Source of the DNA: Azolla caroliniana
Lineage: Eukaryota; Polypodiophyta
Direction: 5' to 3'
DNA length: 64,000 bases
Assembly: GCA_043228905.1 (NCBI GenBank)
Contig: JBHGNT010000008.1
Coordinates: 15,314,001-15,378,000 of the forward strand
Position 1 is the first letter of the stretch. Each line of letters opens with the position of its first letter. Of this stretch, positions 43,374 to 53,204 are shown one piece after another. A program made the position numbers and the translations under genes. Under the pieces are notes generated by a model. That model did not search any database and was not told the DNA's origin. It worked only from the letters and a program-made list of their open reading frames with translations.

Positions 43374-43868
43374 ATGGAGATGGAAGAAGACTTCGACTTC
43401 GAGGAGATGATGGCAAAGATCGTGATGGAAGCCGGACGGAAGATGGCGAAGCGAGATGCGGTTCAACAAGCCGTCGAAAGGGTGGTCGATCAAGTCGGCC
43501 GGTTCAATGGGAATGAGGTCCCAAAATTTTTGGGAGCCTACAAGGCCGAGATGGCGAAAGGGGGCGTGGACGAGGCGATGCGGCTAGAGTATTTTCCTCG
43601 AGTGGCGGCCGTATCAGTGTACAAAGAGGTCAAGGATCTTCAAGAAGCTCACGAGTCATGGGAGTCCTTTGAGGGAGCACTATTGGACGCATACGGAGAC
43701 GCGAAACCGGAGTGGGTATGCCGGCAACCCGATGGGGAGCGGTCGGCAACAACGTGGCCCATGAGCGACGGAGAAGAGGGAGCGGCGAGTGACTACACAC
43801 TACTACCGAAAGAGAGCTCAACGCAAAACGGTTTGGAGGAGCTCGACCTAGAAGCGCTAATACGGTAG
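43374..43868 (+). CDS. Gag-like protein of element C (164 aa)
   Basis: It starts MEMEEDFDFEEMMAKIVMEA just after the primer site. The segment VPKFLGAYKAEMAKGGVDEA and AMRLEYFPRVAAVSVYKEVK match the gag of L, and more distantly M. The second half of the domain, present in L and M, is missing: after LLDAYGDA the sequence turns into acidic low-complexity residues. It is probably a truncated capsid protein. Confidence 0.72.
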   Translation: MEMEEDFDFEEMMAKIVMEAGRKMAKRDAVQQAVERVVDQVGRFNGNEVPKFLGAYKAEMAKGGVDEAMRLEYFPRVAAVSVYKEVKDLQEAHESWESFEGALLDAYGDAKPEWVCRQPDGERSATTWPMSDGEEGAASDYTLLPKESSTQNGLEELDLEALIR

Positions 43869-43880
43869 GCATGCGAGCTT

Positions 43881-44640
43881 GTGAAGGGGAAAATCGAAGC
43901 TGAAGAAGGGCTTATTATGGAGTCAAGCTGGAGGCGATCGGAGAATGCGGAGGAAGAAGCCTCCCTAAGCGTAGAAGACAGGGCCTATACGGAGGCCAGA
44001 AGAGCGTACAACGGCAACATGGGAGAGGGTGTGGAGCAAGCGACCCTCTTGCCTTGCGGTGAAAGGACGGCCATGAAGGCCGGTAACTACGGATTCGGGA
44101 CACGATGGCCCAAAACATCGAGCAGGGAGGAGACGAGCGGTGGTGCCAGGACCTTACCCACACCGATTCTAGAGACTCTGGCATCTGGTCCGAGAGCCGG
44201 TGTGAGACCTAGAGTGATGAACGATGGTGCGGCAAGGCGGGCAACCAAGACGACGACAAGGAGTTCAAGGAAGAGGAGGCGGCAAGCGTAATCGAGGCTT
44301 CCGCGATCGGAGACGGGGTAGCCACGGACAACGACGTCCGGATAGAGGTGGCTACGGACATAACAAGCGGCGGTGCCGGGACCTTACACACACCGCCCCT
44401 AAAGGCTCCGGTGGTCGGCCCGAGTGCCGACATGAGACCTAGAGCGACGGGCGGTGGCGGCAGCAAGGCAGGCAACCGAGACGATGACATGGCAGAGACG
44501 ACGGCAAGCGTAATCGAGGCTTGCACGATCGGAGGCGGGGTAGCCGCGGACAACGACGTCTGGACGGAAGCGGCTATGGACACAACGAGTGGGGGTGTCG
44601 GGTCCTTACCCACACCGCCCCTATAGGCTCCAGCGGTCGG
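43881..44640 (+). pseudogene. Repeat-coding region of C, first part
   Basis: Three overlapping short frames continue the repetitive composition (Gly, Ala, Thr, Asp rich), and stop codons such as the one at 44289 and the one near 44625 lie inside a repeat unit that is open elsewhere. This suggests that a once longer frame has been broken. Confidence 0.5.
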
Positions 44641-44930
44641 CCCGAGTGCCGGTGTGAGACCTAGAACGACGGGCGGTGGCGGCGGCAAGGCGGGCAACCG
44701 AGACGAGGAGGTAGCAAGCATAACCGAGGCTTGCGTAACCGGGGACGAGATAGCCACGGACCACGGCGTCCGAACAAAGGTGGCTACAAACATGACATCG
44801 GCGAATGATGGTACCGAGACTTTTCCCACACCTATTCTAGAAACTTCGGCGGTCGGCCCCGAGAGCCCACATGAGACTGGAGAGACAGAAGATGGCGGCG
44901 GCAAAGCGGACGATCGAAACGACGACCAGG
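44100..44930 (+). repeat. Four tandem units of about 216-230 bp in element C
   Basis: The CCTTACCCACACC-type landmark recurs at 44152, 44382, 44604 and about 44820. Each unit continues with CTCCGGCGGTCGGCCCGAG-like, GAGACCTAGA, GGCGGCAAGGCGGGCAACCG and GTAGCCACGGACAACGACGT segments. More decayed copies seem to follow near 44960 and 45490. Confidence 0.82.
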
Positions 44931-45922
44931 AAGGTCATAGTGGACGAAGGAGAGACCCCTCAACACCGGGGCTGGAGACTATGGCAGTTGCGCTCGAATG
45001 CCAACATAAGACCGGAGAGAAGGGCGGTGGCCATGAGGAGGCGTGGCCCGGAGCGAACACGTACGAAGATGAGGATACGAGGCCCGAAACGGGCATGTAC
45101 AAGGGGACCGACGGAGAGGTCGGGAGAGGCAAAGAGGAGAGAGTCGGGAACCGACCCGACCGGAAGATGAACCGGTCGATAATCCGACACAACCGGAAGA
45201 CGACGCGGAAGAAGATTGGAGCGGGGTCCAATCATCCGGGCCCGAACCGAAGAAGAGCCGGCAAGGCCGGATTTGTTCGGACAACCATGTACCGGCCGGT
45301 TATGATTACGGAAGGGAGCCAACCAAACCGGAACTCGATCGGCCGAGACCGATCCGGGCGAAGGCTAAGTCGGCATGATTGGAGGTCGAGACGAACGAGC
45401 CACAACACCCAGTGTGAGCCAGTGAGCGTGAGAAGGAGGCCAAGCATGCACGAGGAGTACGACTCGGTGGGAGGCCAAGAGCGAGAGGAGCCCTCCACAT
45501 CTATCCTTGAGGCTTTGGCAGTTGCGGATCGAAGTAAGACCAAAGAGACGGCAGGTGGCGGCGACGAGTCGGAAGCCGGAGCGGACGAGGATATCGGAAC
45601 GGGTATCCGATACGGAATGACGGACGAGGGGGCCCAAGACGATAAGCCGGGGTCGGAAGGGGCTACGGGAACGAAGGGAGAAGAGGCCGACGCGGAGGTC
45701 GGGACCACGGTGGGAGAAGCGTGTAACACGATGCATGCATTACCGCGTAAAACGGAGCATGCACTACGGCCGGCGAAGGGCCAAGAAGCAAGCATGCACC
45801 CGCAAGAGCGGCAACGAGTGACTGGCAATGGCGGACCAGTCGAGCCTTTGAGAGGCAAGCACGCGGCAAGAGACGGTGCGGTGAGTTTCCCGGATCGGCG
45901 GATGGGAGGCGAGAGCAAATGA
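44654..45922 (+). CDS. Repetitive charged protein in element C (422 aa)
   Basis: The open frame starts inside a repeat unit (MRPRTTGGGGGKAGNRDEEV) and becomes a basic, Arg/Asn/Asp-rich low-complexity protein (RKMNRSIIRHNRKTTRKK at about residue 180). No known domain is seen. High GC content lengthens frames on both strands here (one of 458 codons runs antisense), so coding is uncertain. Confidence 0.35.
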   Translation: MRPRTTGGGGGKAGNRDEEVASITEACVTGDEIATDHGVRTKVATNMTSANDGTETFPTPILETSAVGPESPHETGETEDGGGKADDRNDDQEGHSGRRRDPSTPGLETMAVALECQHKTGEKGGGHEEAWPGANTYEDEDTRPETGMYKGTDGEVGRGKEERVGNRPDRKMNRSIIRHNRKTTRKKIGAGSNHPGPNRRRAGKAGFVRTTMYRPVMITEGSQPNRNSIGRDRSGRRLSRHDWRSRRTSHNTQCEPVSVRRRPSMHEEYDSVGGQEREEPSTSILEALAVADRSKTKETAGGGDESEAGADEDIGTGIRYGMTDEGAQDDKPGSEGATGTKGEEADAEVGTTVGEACNTMHALPRKTEHALRPAKGQEASMHPQERQRVTGNGGPVEPLRGKHAARDGAVSFPDRRMGGESK

Positions 45923-45928
45923 TGGTGT

Positions 45929-47107
45929 GTGGAGAACAACGGGGTACACACCGGAAAGAGAAAACGCGGCGGCTTCCCGGAGGGCATGCAAGGCCAAGCG
46001 GGCCAAGAGGGCGCAAGTCGAGGCGAGGCGGTAACGGGAGCCTCGAGGGACACCAACACGGAGGTTGGGATGACGGTACGCTCTACGGCGAGAGAGCACG
46101 GCAGGCAAAGGAGAAACAAGAAACACGGAATGGGGTCGCCTAAGGGCCAAAGAATGATCGCATATTCGGGGGACAACATCGGCGCACGGGAAGAGCCTAC
46201 GGAAGGCAAGCACGGAGCGGGAAGAGTCGACACACCGAGGTGTTCGGCATGTGGAGACAATAAAACCAAAGCAACGGCACGCAAAGGGCGGAAACCGGAG
46301 TGCGATCGGAGAGATCCGGAGCGCATCCGGAGGACATACGAGGCGGACCAAGAGGGTGTACCTTGGGGCGAAGCGGCAACATCGGAGGTTGCGGAGGACA
46401 CCGAAGACGAGAGCACCGACACGGATGTCGGGGAAGCAACGTACCTTTTCGAAAGGGTACGCAGAGTGGAGCGAACTACGAGACGTGCGATGTGGCCACG
46501 TAAGGGCCGAGCGACGAGAACGAGGATTATCGACAACGAAGTTCGGCGCGTGACAGTGCCGATTCGAGGAAGCGGCCGAAGCGAGACAAGCATGGAAGAA
46601 GAGCACACGGTGCAATATCCGGCAAACAGTCAGGAAGAACGAGGATTCGGTCCAAGGTCGCGCACGGAAAACGAAGGAAGACAAAGAGAGGTTTGTGAAG
46701 ACCGGGTATGGCGAGCCGAGCGGAGACAGTGGTTCGGCGAACTCCGTCAAGTATGGTGGATCGGATGGAGCCGACGGTTCGAGAGCATACGACGGATATG
46801 GCGGACCGGGAGGCTACGGTGGTCGATGTGGGACGGATGGGCTTGCTCGAAGTGGAAGACGAAGTCGGGCAAAGCTGACAAAGACGCTAAGGACTCGGTT
46901 GATCGCCATGGCCGAAGATCTCACCTATTTCCCCTTCTTGGCACATACCGGTGGATGTGTGGTTTGGTGGGGGCGGATGTCGTGAAGATTTTTGTCCATA
47001 GGCGGAAACCGGGGTGGAAAGGGCAAGTCGGTGGTGTGCAACATGTGCACATGTATACTAGGAAATGGTGTATGGAAATAAGAGGGGAAATTTTATCCCA
47101 CATTGTA
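45929..47107 (+). pseudogene. Second charged frame in element C
   Basis: A frame continues to the 3' LTR, rich in Arg, Glu and Gly, with a single CSACGDNKTKATARKGRKPEC cysteine pair and, in another frame at 46760-46850, a Gly/Tyr stretch (YDGYGGPGGYGGRCGTDG). I recognise no family. The purine-rich GGGGTGGAAAGGGCAAG at about 47011-47027 could be the polypurine tract, which would put the full 3' LTR start near 47034. Confidence 0.3.
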
Positions 47108-47506
47108 AGGTCCCTCCCTCCTTGGGCTATAAAAGGAAGGGAGGGGTCACTTATGAAGGGTTGCCTATTTTGCGTATGAAAGGTATACCACTTAGTCTAG
47201 AGTTCTTACCGTTTTAGGGTTAGGGTTTCGTTTAGGGTTTCCTTATTCATCCTTGGTTAGGGTTTTCTCATAGTCGTTTGGTGCGGCCCGTGCGGCCACC
47301 ATTGTTGTAATCATTCGTTTGTTTTAATATATCTTGTTGAGTATCTTACCTCCACCAATCTCTCCTTCTATGTCATGATCTTATTCTTTCCTCTTCTCCT
47401 CTTGAACTAAGCTTCCAAAACATATCTTATTCTTTCTCCTCTACTCCCTAGTCTGAGACCCCCGTGGTCCCGCCCCTTCTACATGCACGCACGTAACAAC
47501 GCGACA
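47108..47506 (+). repeat. 3' LTR of C (shared 399 bp; full start possibly 47034)
   Basis: The shared part has the same TATA box and telomere-like TTTAGGG units and ends GCGACA. About 17 differences from the 5' copy are visible. A TG start at TGTGCAACATGTGCAC (47034) after a purine run is a candidate for the complete U3. Confidence 0.8.
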
Positions 47507-49520
47507 ACGGTAATCTACAACGAGACGAAGTGATCCATCCTTTTTCTTGACGAAGAAAATGGGTGCGCCGGCTAGAGATTTCAAATGCCGAATGAAACCA
47601 TTTTCCAAATTCTCCTCTATATAGGGCCGGAGGACTTCTAGCTCAGTTGGTGACAAATTGTAGATGTGTCCCCATGGTGGCTCTTTCCCCGGTTGTAAAT
47701 CGATGGGGCAATCATACGGTCAATGGTGAGGAAGCGTATTGGCTTGTACTTTATCGAACACATCGGCATAATGATGATACTTCTTTGGAAGTTGAACGGT
47801 GGACTCCTTTTTAATGGTGTCTGAGGTCTTTATTGATATTGCGAAGAGAAACATTTCTTCCTTACGTCCTTCTTCCCGCTACTGATGTAGCGAAATGGTT
47901 GCAATCTCATGAGTAGACCCTCGGGCTTTTCAATACCGGATTTATCTTGTTCTCCAATCTATGTCTGGGTTATGTAATTCGAACCATGGTAATCCTTAAA
48001 CAATGGGGTGTTCTGGGATGCTAATTATATTAAATGATACTACACATGCTAGATTATCTAGGACAATATTAACGGGCTCTGACTCTTCTATGATATTTCC
48101 GGAAGCAATGGGACGACCATCAATGACTACTACAGAGGCTGGACACAGGAGTTTTCTGAGTGATATCTGATGAGCTTAGGCAAAGTTCCTATCCATGAAT
48201 CAAGAATTAGCTCCGGAATCTAGAAGTGCTAAGACATGTACTGGAGGGGTACTTTTAGTACTAACTGTTACTTGGACTACGAACACATTGCTAACTTGCT
48301 TAGAGGGAATGGAACCACTAATGGGTTGCACAGATCTAGGGCTGTCCAACCAAACAACTCCTATTTTGGCTGGACTTAGTTGTTTAACTCTTCTTCTAAC
48401 TGACTAAGGACATCAAATTTGGTCGCTAGATTTGGGCTATTAGGACTATTAGGACTATCAAATATCCCTACTAAAATAGAATCGGAGAACAATCAAAACT
48501 AGCAACTATTTGGTTTACCTGCCTTCTTGGCCTATGGGGACAATTTACCGCAATATGCCCTTTTCCACCGCAATAAAGACATAGTCAGTTTGCTCGGCGT
48601 CGTTGCTTTTCTTCTTCCGATAGCGGTCCACAATGACGTGTAGTGTCAATTTCCATCAGAGTTGGAGTACTTACTTGAGGCGCATTATATGACTTCCTCG
48701 GAAAAGGTTTCGCTACCACTAAGGTGTGGGTAGGCTCAGATCTTGCCCTTGGCATCTGGAACTGACGTTCCGAACGTCATTTGAAGAGGCGATTGTCACA
48801 TTTAACTACGCGACTAATTGCTTCTGTTAATGACTTTGGTTCTTCGGGAAAGATCAAGAGTATATCTTTGACATCGTTACATAGACAATAACGAAATGCC
48901 TCCATTAACGCTTGATCATCCCAGTGGATATCGGAGGCGAGTAGACGAAAATCTGTAGCATATGTGGAGGCTGGACGATCGCCTTGACGTAGTCATCGGA
49001 TTTAATTGATTATTGTCCTTATGCTGTCAGTATCTCCAAAACAGGCTTTAAACTCACGTATAAACTCTTCAAAATTGTTTAGTAATGGAGATTCTTTTTC
49101 TAACAGCGGAGCGAACCATGCCAACGTTGAGCCACTTAACAACGTGCCTACTAAACCCACTCGTGATGCATCGGTTGGATAACGGGAAGGATGCATTTCA
49201 ATAACTAGTCGTACCTGATTAAGGAACCCTCTAAACTGCCATCGCGTTCCAACGAATTTCATGGGAAGGCCAATCTTGGGTTCTTTATGAATCCCTTCTG
49301 TTCCGGGTACTTGTTGTTGCATCGCTATGATGGTTGCTTCGAGTTGTTGCACGCGTAACGCAAGTTCCCGATGTTGTTGCGTTTGAGGCTTTTCTAAGGA
49401 GATTTGTTGAAGATCCCCGAGCAACCGTTGATTTTCTTGTTCCAAAGCAAGGAACTTCTCTTTCAAGCATTGCAACTCCAAGAAAACAGATTGATATTCT
49501 TGAGCGCTAACAGTGGCCAT
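47507..49520 (-). pseudogene. Ty3 element J: gag, protease, RT start
   Basis: From right to left: gag (see next entry), zinc knuckle CLYCGGKGHIAVNC (about 48545-48590), protease ALLDSGANS (about 48210), and RT N-terminus VLRPYIEENLENGFIRHLKS...VKKKDGSLRLVVDYR, which stops at 47507 against the LTR of C. Stops between gag and RT are numerous. The arrangement is that of chromovirus-like plant Ty3 elements. Confidence 0.82.
49002..49520 (-). CDS. Gag N-terminal protein of element J (172 aa)
   Basis: It starts MATVSAQEYQSVFLELQCLK and forms a leucine/glutamine-rich coiled coil (about 10-75), then the capsid segment IGLPMKFVGTRWQFRGFLNQ and WFAPLLEKESPLLNNFEEFI. The frame ends at INQ-type sequence with a stop at 49002, and homologous gag sequence seems to continue beyond it in other frames. 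Truncated capsid protein. Confidence 0.7.
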   Translation of the reverse strand: MATVSAQEYQSVFLELQCLKEKFLALEQENQRLLGDLQQISLEKPQTQQHRELALRVQQLEATIIAMQQQVPGTEGIHKEPKIGLPMKFVGTRWQFRGFLNQVRLVIEMHPSRYPTDASRVGLVGTLLSGSTLAWFAPLLEKESPLLNNFEEFIREFKACFGDTDSIRTIIN

Positions 49521-49849
49521 GGGATGAGAGGAAAGAGGAATAAGAGATTAGTATGAAGGGAGGGAGACAGAACAGGGGAAATCAGTTCAAACTATTAGGA
49601 TCAGTACTAAGACAGAGAAGAAATTAGTACTAAAAGATGAGGATTAGTACTAAGAGAGATGTAGAACTCTCGAGAGAAGGAAAGAGTGAGCGAGAGAGAG
49701 AGAGAGAGAAAGGGTGAGAGAGAATGATGATATATATTATGTGAAGAGAGTATACAATAGTAGCTAGGAGGCTTAAGACTGGCGTTGAATAGATTTGGTT
49801 CGAAATAATGCCTTCTGCCTCCTTTTATAGTGTTCTCAGGAGTACTCCT

Positions 49850-49867
49850 GAAGTTTCTTGAATGTTC
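49850..49867 (-). promoter_or_regulatory. Perfect four-unit heat-shock element in J LTR
   Basis: The sequence (plus) is GAAgtTTCttGAAtgTTC, with exact five-base phasing. It ends 20 bp upstream (minus strand sense) of the TATA box, the classical promoter position. Confidence 0.78.
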
Positions 49868-49937
49868 CAGATAAATCTGGAATATACATCAATTTTCTAT
49901 AATAAAACATAAATGAAAATAATATTCTATGTATTAC

Positions 49938-50005
49938 AATGTATGGTCTAATGGTTAAGAGCTCAACCCATCTAGCATAAGGTCATGGGTTTGAGTCTTG
50001 CCGTA
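49938..50005 (+). other. tRNA-like module in J LTR
   Basis: It has A-box-like TGGTCTAATGGTTAAGAGC and B-box-like GGGTTTGAGTCTTGCC separated by about 27 bp. The order and spacing are tRNA-like, but no paired acceptor stem is evident. Confidence 0.55.
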
Positions 50006-50013
50006 TCATGACA

Positions 50014-50491
50014 GGAACAATGCCTTTTCCAAAATTTACAGAAATATCCTAGACCTAGTGTGTCAAATAGGACAACGTGAATACATCCATTAGAGACTCC
50101 TATTCGACAGAAAGGACCGACTAGCATGGAGTATAGGGTGGTTTGTGCCATAATGAAGGGTTGGTCTTAATGCAACCGAAAATGTTGGATGAACAGCTAC
50201 GACAACTAGCTGTTTTGAAACCCTAGGATTAGAAGCGAAGATGGTATGATGCTTGGATAGAAAAAATACTTGCCTTGGGGGAGCATGTTAGGACACAAGG
50301 TTAGGTTGGTAAGAGATTGGGAGGTTTTCAGCATGAAGAGGCGGGAGGGTCAGGCTGGTAGCAATAGGTTTACTGGACGACTAACGAAGGTGACCCAGTT
50401 GATAGATAAGGTCATTGATGGATTAGGTAAGTTGAATGCAGAAGAGGGAATTGGTGGAAGTCAAGCTCCTACTTGGAAGGACGTGAACACA
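50014..50491. other. Unassigned region with a short frame
   Basis: A 74-codon frame at 50270-50494 (MPWGSMLGHKVRLVRDWEVF, ending in a predicted helix LTKVTQLIDKVIDGLGKL) resembles a gag leader in composition, but I do not recognise a family. No LTR ends are visible. Confidence 0.3.
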
Positions 50492-50917
50492 TGACATACG
50501 TGTTCATAGTTATTTGGTTTAACCATAATACCATTATTGATTTATTATGTTATGTTATTTAATAGTCAATATTAGTTAATGATAAAGGTAATTGCATGTC
50601 ATAATGTATGCATGCAAAAGTGGTGTGCATGCAAAAAGCATGTCTGACAAATGGTGTTCATGCCAAAGTTCTTCACTAGTATAAACGAAGGCTATAGAGT
50701 TTTGAGTGTAGAATAATCATAAATGTAAGAGGTCTTCCTCCCTATATTATATACATATATCTTTTCATTCTTATACTATGATAGATTGAATCTTTCCTCT
50801 ATATATACATCATTTGTTAATGTCTATGTTTCTATCTCTATACATGTATGTTATTTATTGATCTTGGAAGCCTACTATGTGTTTCGTTGTGCATGTAGCA
50901 TTGTCAAAACTCTAACA
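50492..50917 (+). repeat. Possible LTR (about 426 bp)
   Basis: The segment starts TGACATACGTG and ends CTCTAACA. It contains RY motifs (TGCATG/CATGCA, two as TGCATGCA, at 50600-50680) and TATA-like CTATATATAC at about 50799. Flanks do not show a target duplication, so its status is uncertain. Confidence 0.4.
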
Positions 50918-50935
50918 GGAATTTGGTCAAGTTGG

Positions 50936-51336
50936 TGTAACCGAAAAGTAGACACGGCTCAATACTAAGAGAGTGTGAGAGAGATCATAGACAAGATAAT
51001 AAGAAAGAGAGAGAGAAAGTAGTCAAGAGAACAAGAACTGAATTATGATTCCGTAACTGGTGTTGTTCACCTTGACTAAGGCCAACGTGAACCCCTATAT
51101 TTATACATGTTTATGGGCTCTAAATGTAGCCCCATACAAAGATTCATTTTCATGCACAAGCTTCTAGAATGTTCTAGCTTCTGGAGCTTTCCGGAAGCTT
51201 CTAAAATCTTACATGTAGAAGAGATCATCTAGAATAATCTAGTAAAGTAACATGATTATGTATTGGATGTATTGGTTAAAACATATCGATTAAATACAGT
51301 AGGTCAAGAGTTCGAATCATGACATGATTGTTGTCA
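50936..51336 (-). repeat. 3' LTR of element K
   Basis: On the minus strand it begins TGACAACAATCATGTCATG at 51336; the other end is TTTTCGGTTACA or up to 34 bp further. It shares with the solo LTR 16808-17287 the TATAAATAT.GGGGT segment, CAAGGTGAACAACACCAGTTACGGA, a CT-rich tail and the antisense tRNA-like module (51256-51322). Confidence 0.72.
51162..51201 (-). promoter_or_regulatory. Two perfect three-unit heat-shock elements in K LTR
   Basis: TTCtaGAAtgTTC (51162-51174) and TTCcgGAAgcTTC (51189-51201) lie about 60-100 bp upstream (minus sense) of the TATA region at 51096-51105. An RY motif is at 51151. Confidence 0.75.
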
Positions 51337-51940
51337 TGTCTATGAAATTATCCCCTTGCTAAGGCCGCCTCCGAAGATGCCTCCCCGGTTTTTGTGGATA
51401 TTGGTGATGAAATGCATGAACAACATCCATTGCAATCTCCAAGTCTTGGGTTGGTTCCCAAGTTGCTTCTGAAATGGGATACCCTTTCCATAAGACTAAG
51501 TATTGAAGTTGTCATTGATGCCAACGAGAGTCCAGAATCTTGTCCACCTCATACTCCTCACTTGTAGAAAGCTCAATTGGAGGTGGAGGTGGAGGTGGAG
51601 AGTGATGATAAGGTTCGAGAAGAGAGGCATGGAAGACATTATGAATCCGGAAATGTGGAGGAACTTCCAACCGGAAAGTGACGGGATTGACACAGTCAAT
51701 GATGCGGAAAGGCCCCAACTTCTTGTAATCCAACTTTCCGCAAGGTCGAGTAGTATTGACATGGCGACGTAAGAGCCAAACTTGATCACCAATTGCAAAG
51801 GCGGGTGTAGCGGAACGATGTCGATCATCTTGCGCTTTATACCGGTCCCTTGCAAGGATGAGTTCGAAGGAGAGGTCTTGATGAATGTCCGCTAAAATAC
51901 GAGCACGTTGTTGTGATGTTGCGTGTCCAATGGGAGAAAT
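51337..51940 (-). pseudogene. Chromovirus element K: integrase tail and chromodomain
   Basis: Segments: FELILARDRYKAQDDRHR, GDQVWLLRRHVNTTRP (GPY/F-type tail KKLGPFRIIDCVN), HNVFHASLLEPYHH, then a chromodomain YEVDKILDSRWHQ...QYLVLWKGYPISEATWEP (51370-51560). The chromodomain steers integration to marked chromatin. The N-terminal integrase is cut at 51940 by element L. Confidence 0.87.
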
Positions 51941-52503
51941 TGTGAAATAGTGTAGTTCCACGCACATACACAAACAATTATAAATATGAAAATTATCCTA
52001 GGGCCTAGTGGCATTTGATTGCATATAGAGGGGTGCAAGCAAGATTTGAACCTTGCACCTCAAAGATAGAAAACATTTATCTTACCATTAAGGCCACTTC
52101 CAAGTACTTGCAAATGTATTTCATTTCATATTCAAAAGGCATAGGAAAACAACCATACAAAACCGTGTGCACAAGAAAAGAAATACCAGTTTGTGCATGG
52201 TTTTGTGCATGTTAGAAGCATGGATAGACCTATAAAAACCCTCGTAAGGCTTGTGTAAAAGGGGGGATCAATTTGGAGATCATCATCATCAATAATAATA
52301 TAATACTCTTCTTATTCTTCTTCTTCACATCTATCTTCTTCTCAAGTATAAAAATCTTCGATCTTCTCAAGTGTAACATTGGTTTCCTCAACTCCTACAT
52401 AAACATAATCATCTTTTGGACAATTTCGCAAACATACTCCCCGGTCCAAGACCTTAGTGGTCCTGCTCAAGCGAAGCACACACGCACGCGCATCTTCGCG
52501 ACA
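51941..52503 (+). repeat. 5' LTR of L (563 bp)
   Basis: It starts TGTGAAATAGTGTAG and ends CTTCGCGACA. Layout: antisense tRNA-like module (52030-52103), two RY motifs (52194, 52206), TATA box CTATAAAAAC (52230-52239), T/C-rich tail. Confidence 0.88.
52030..52103 (-). other. tRNA-like module in L LTR (also 53278-53351)
   Basis: On the minus strand: A-box-like GTGGCCTTAATGGTAAGA, a paired central stretch (ATAAATGTTTTCTATCTTT) and B-box-like GCAAGGTTCAAATCTTGC, a perfect T-arm hairpin of five base pairs. The same module is in the 3' LTR. Confidence 0.6.
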
Positions 52504-52509
52504 TCTATT

Positions 52510-52527
52510 TGGTGAACCCGATGTGAA
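52510..52527 (+). other. Primer binding site of L, tRNA-Trp type
   Basis: TGGTGAACCCGATGTGAA; 17 of 18 bases pair with the 3' end of plant tRNA-Trp. Confidence 0.82.
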
Positions 52528-52541
52528 GAGCATTAGGGGAG

Positions 52542-53204
52542 GATGAAGATGGACGAGGAATATCTCATGAAGGCAATGTCGAAAATGATGATGGAGCGAG
52601 AAGGTAAGAGGTGAGATGCGTCCCAACAAGCCATTGAAAGCGTGGTCAGCGAGTCGGCTATTTCGACGGGGGCATAGTCCAAAGTTTTCTAGACACCTAC
52701 AATGCTGAGATGGATTTGAGAGGTGTAAATGAAGCTATGAGGCTGGAGTACTTTTGTCGGGTGGTGGTTGAACCGATCTACAAAGAGATGAAAGAGCTTC
52801 GAGAAGCTCATGATTCGTGGGTGACTTTCACGGAGGCTCTATTGAAGGAATATGGCTACAAGAGACTGAAGGGACGAGGTCGACGTGAGTTCGACCAGTG
52901 GGTGGCATCAATGAAGACCCACCAAGGTGCAACACAAGCATTCCTAGACTTCGAGCGTCGTTTTTCTCAACTGTCAGAGCATGAACAAAGATTGGTGGGG
53001 GTGGATAAGGTCTTGTTGTTCATGAAGTCAATCAATCGAAGTGAAAGGATGGCCATTGGACTCAAACTCGAAGAAGATTATGGTGCAAATGGCCTCACCG
53101 AGGATTGGAGAAAAGTGGAAAGAGTATGCCGACTACATGATAAGAGGAAGACGAGATTCTCTTCAGCAACAACACAACCCACGAGGGATTGTGAAATAGT
53201 GTAG
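52542..53204 (+). pseudogene. Gag of element L
   Basis: The start MKMDEEYLMKAMSKMMMERE is followed by stops at about 52612 and 52677. From 52710 the frame is open for 164 aa: VNEAMRLEYFCRVVVEPIYK, WVTFTEALLKEYGYKR, TQAFLDFERRFSQLSEHEQR and LTEDWRKVERVCRLHDKRK. It carries the second half of the gag domain missing in C and is clearly homologous to M. Confidence 0.78.

Larger units (their letters stand above)
42938..47506 (+). mobile_element. Element C: LTR element with gag and repeat-rich region
   Basis: Two direct LTR copies (399 bp shared, about 96% identical by eye) flank a tRNA-Trp primer site, a gag frame and about 3.1 kb of GC-rich repetitive coding-like sequence. No protease, RT or integrase is seen, so it depends on another element. 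It lies between plus-strand G and minus-strand J, which are different elements, so the insertion site has also been rearranged. Confidence 0.82.
49560..50013 (-). repeat. 5' LTR of element J (left edge unresolved)
   Basis: On the minus strand it begins TGTCATGATACGGC at 50013, followed by the antisense tRNA-like module (49938-50005), the heat-shock element (49850-49867), the TATA box CTATAAAAGG (49821-49830) and AG-rich sequence with a 24-bp (AG)n run at about 49690. The boundary with the gag leader and the primer site cannot be fixed. Confidence 0.6.

Noticed and set aside
45232-46608. 458-codon frame on the minus strand
   Set aside because: It is antisense to the repetitive GC-rich region of element C, has no domain and overlaps several equally long frames; GC-rich DNA with few stops explains it.
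50270-50494. Small host gene of 74 codons
   Set aside because: No family recognised, no promoter context, surrounded by LTR-like DNA; kept only as an unassigned frame.
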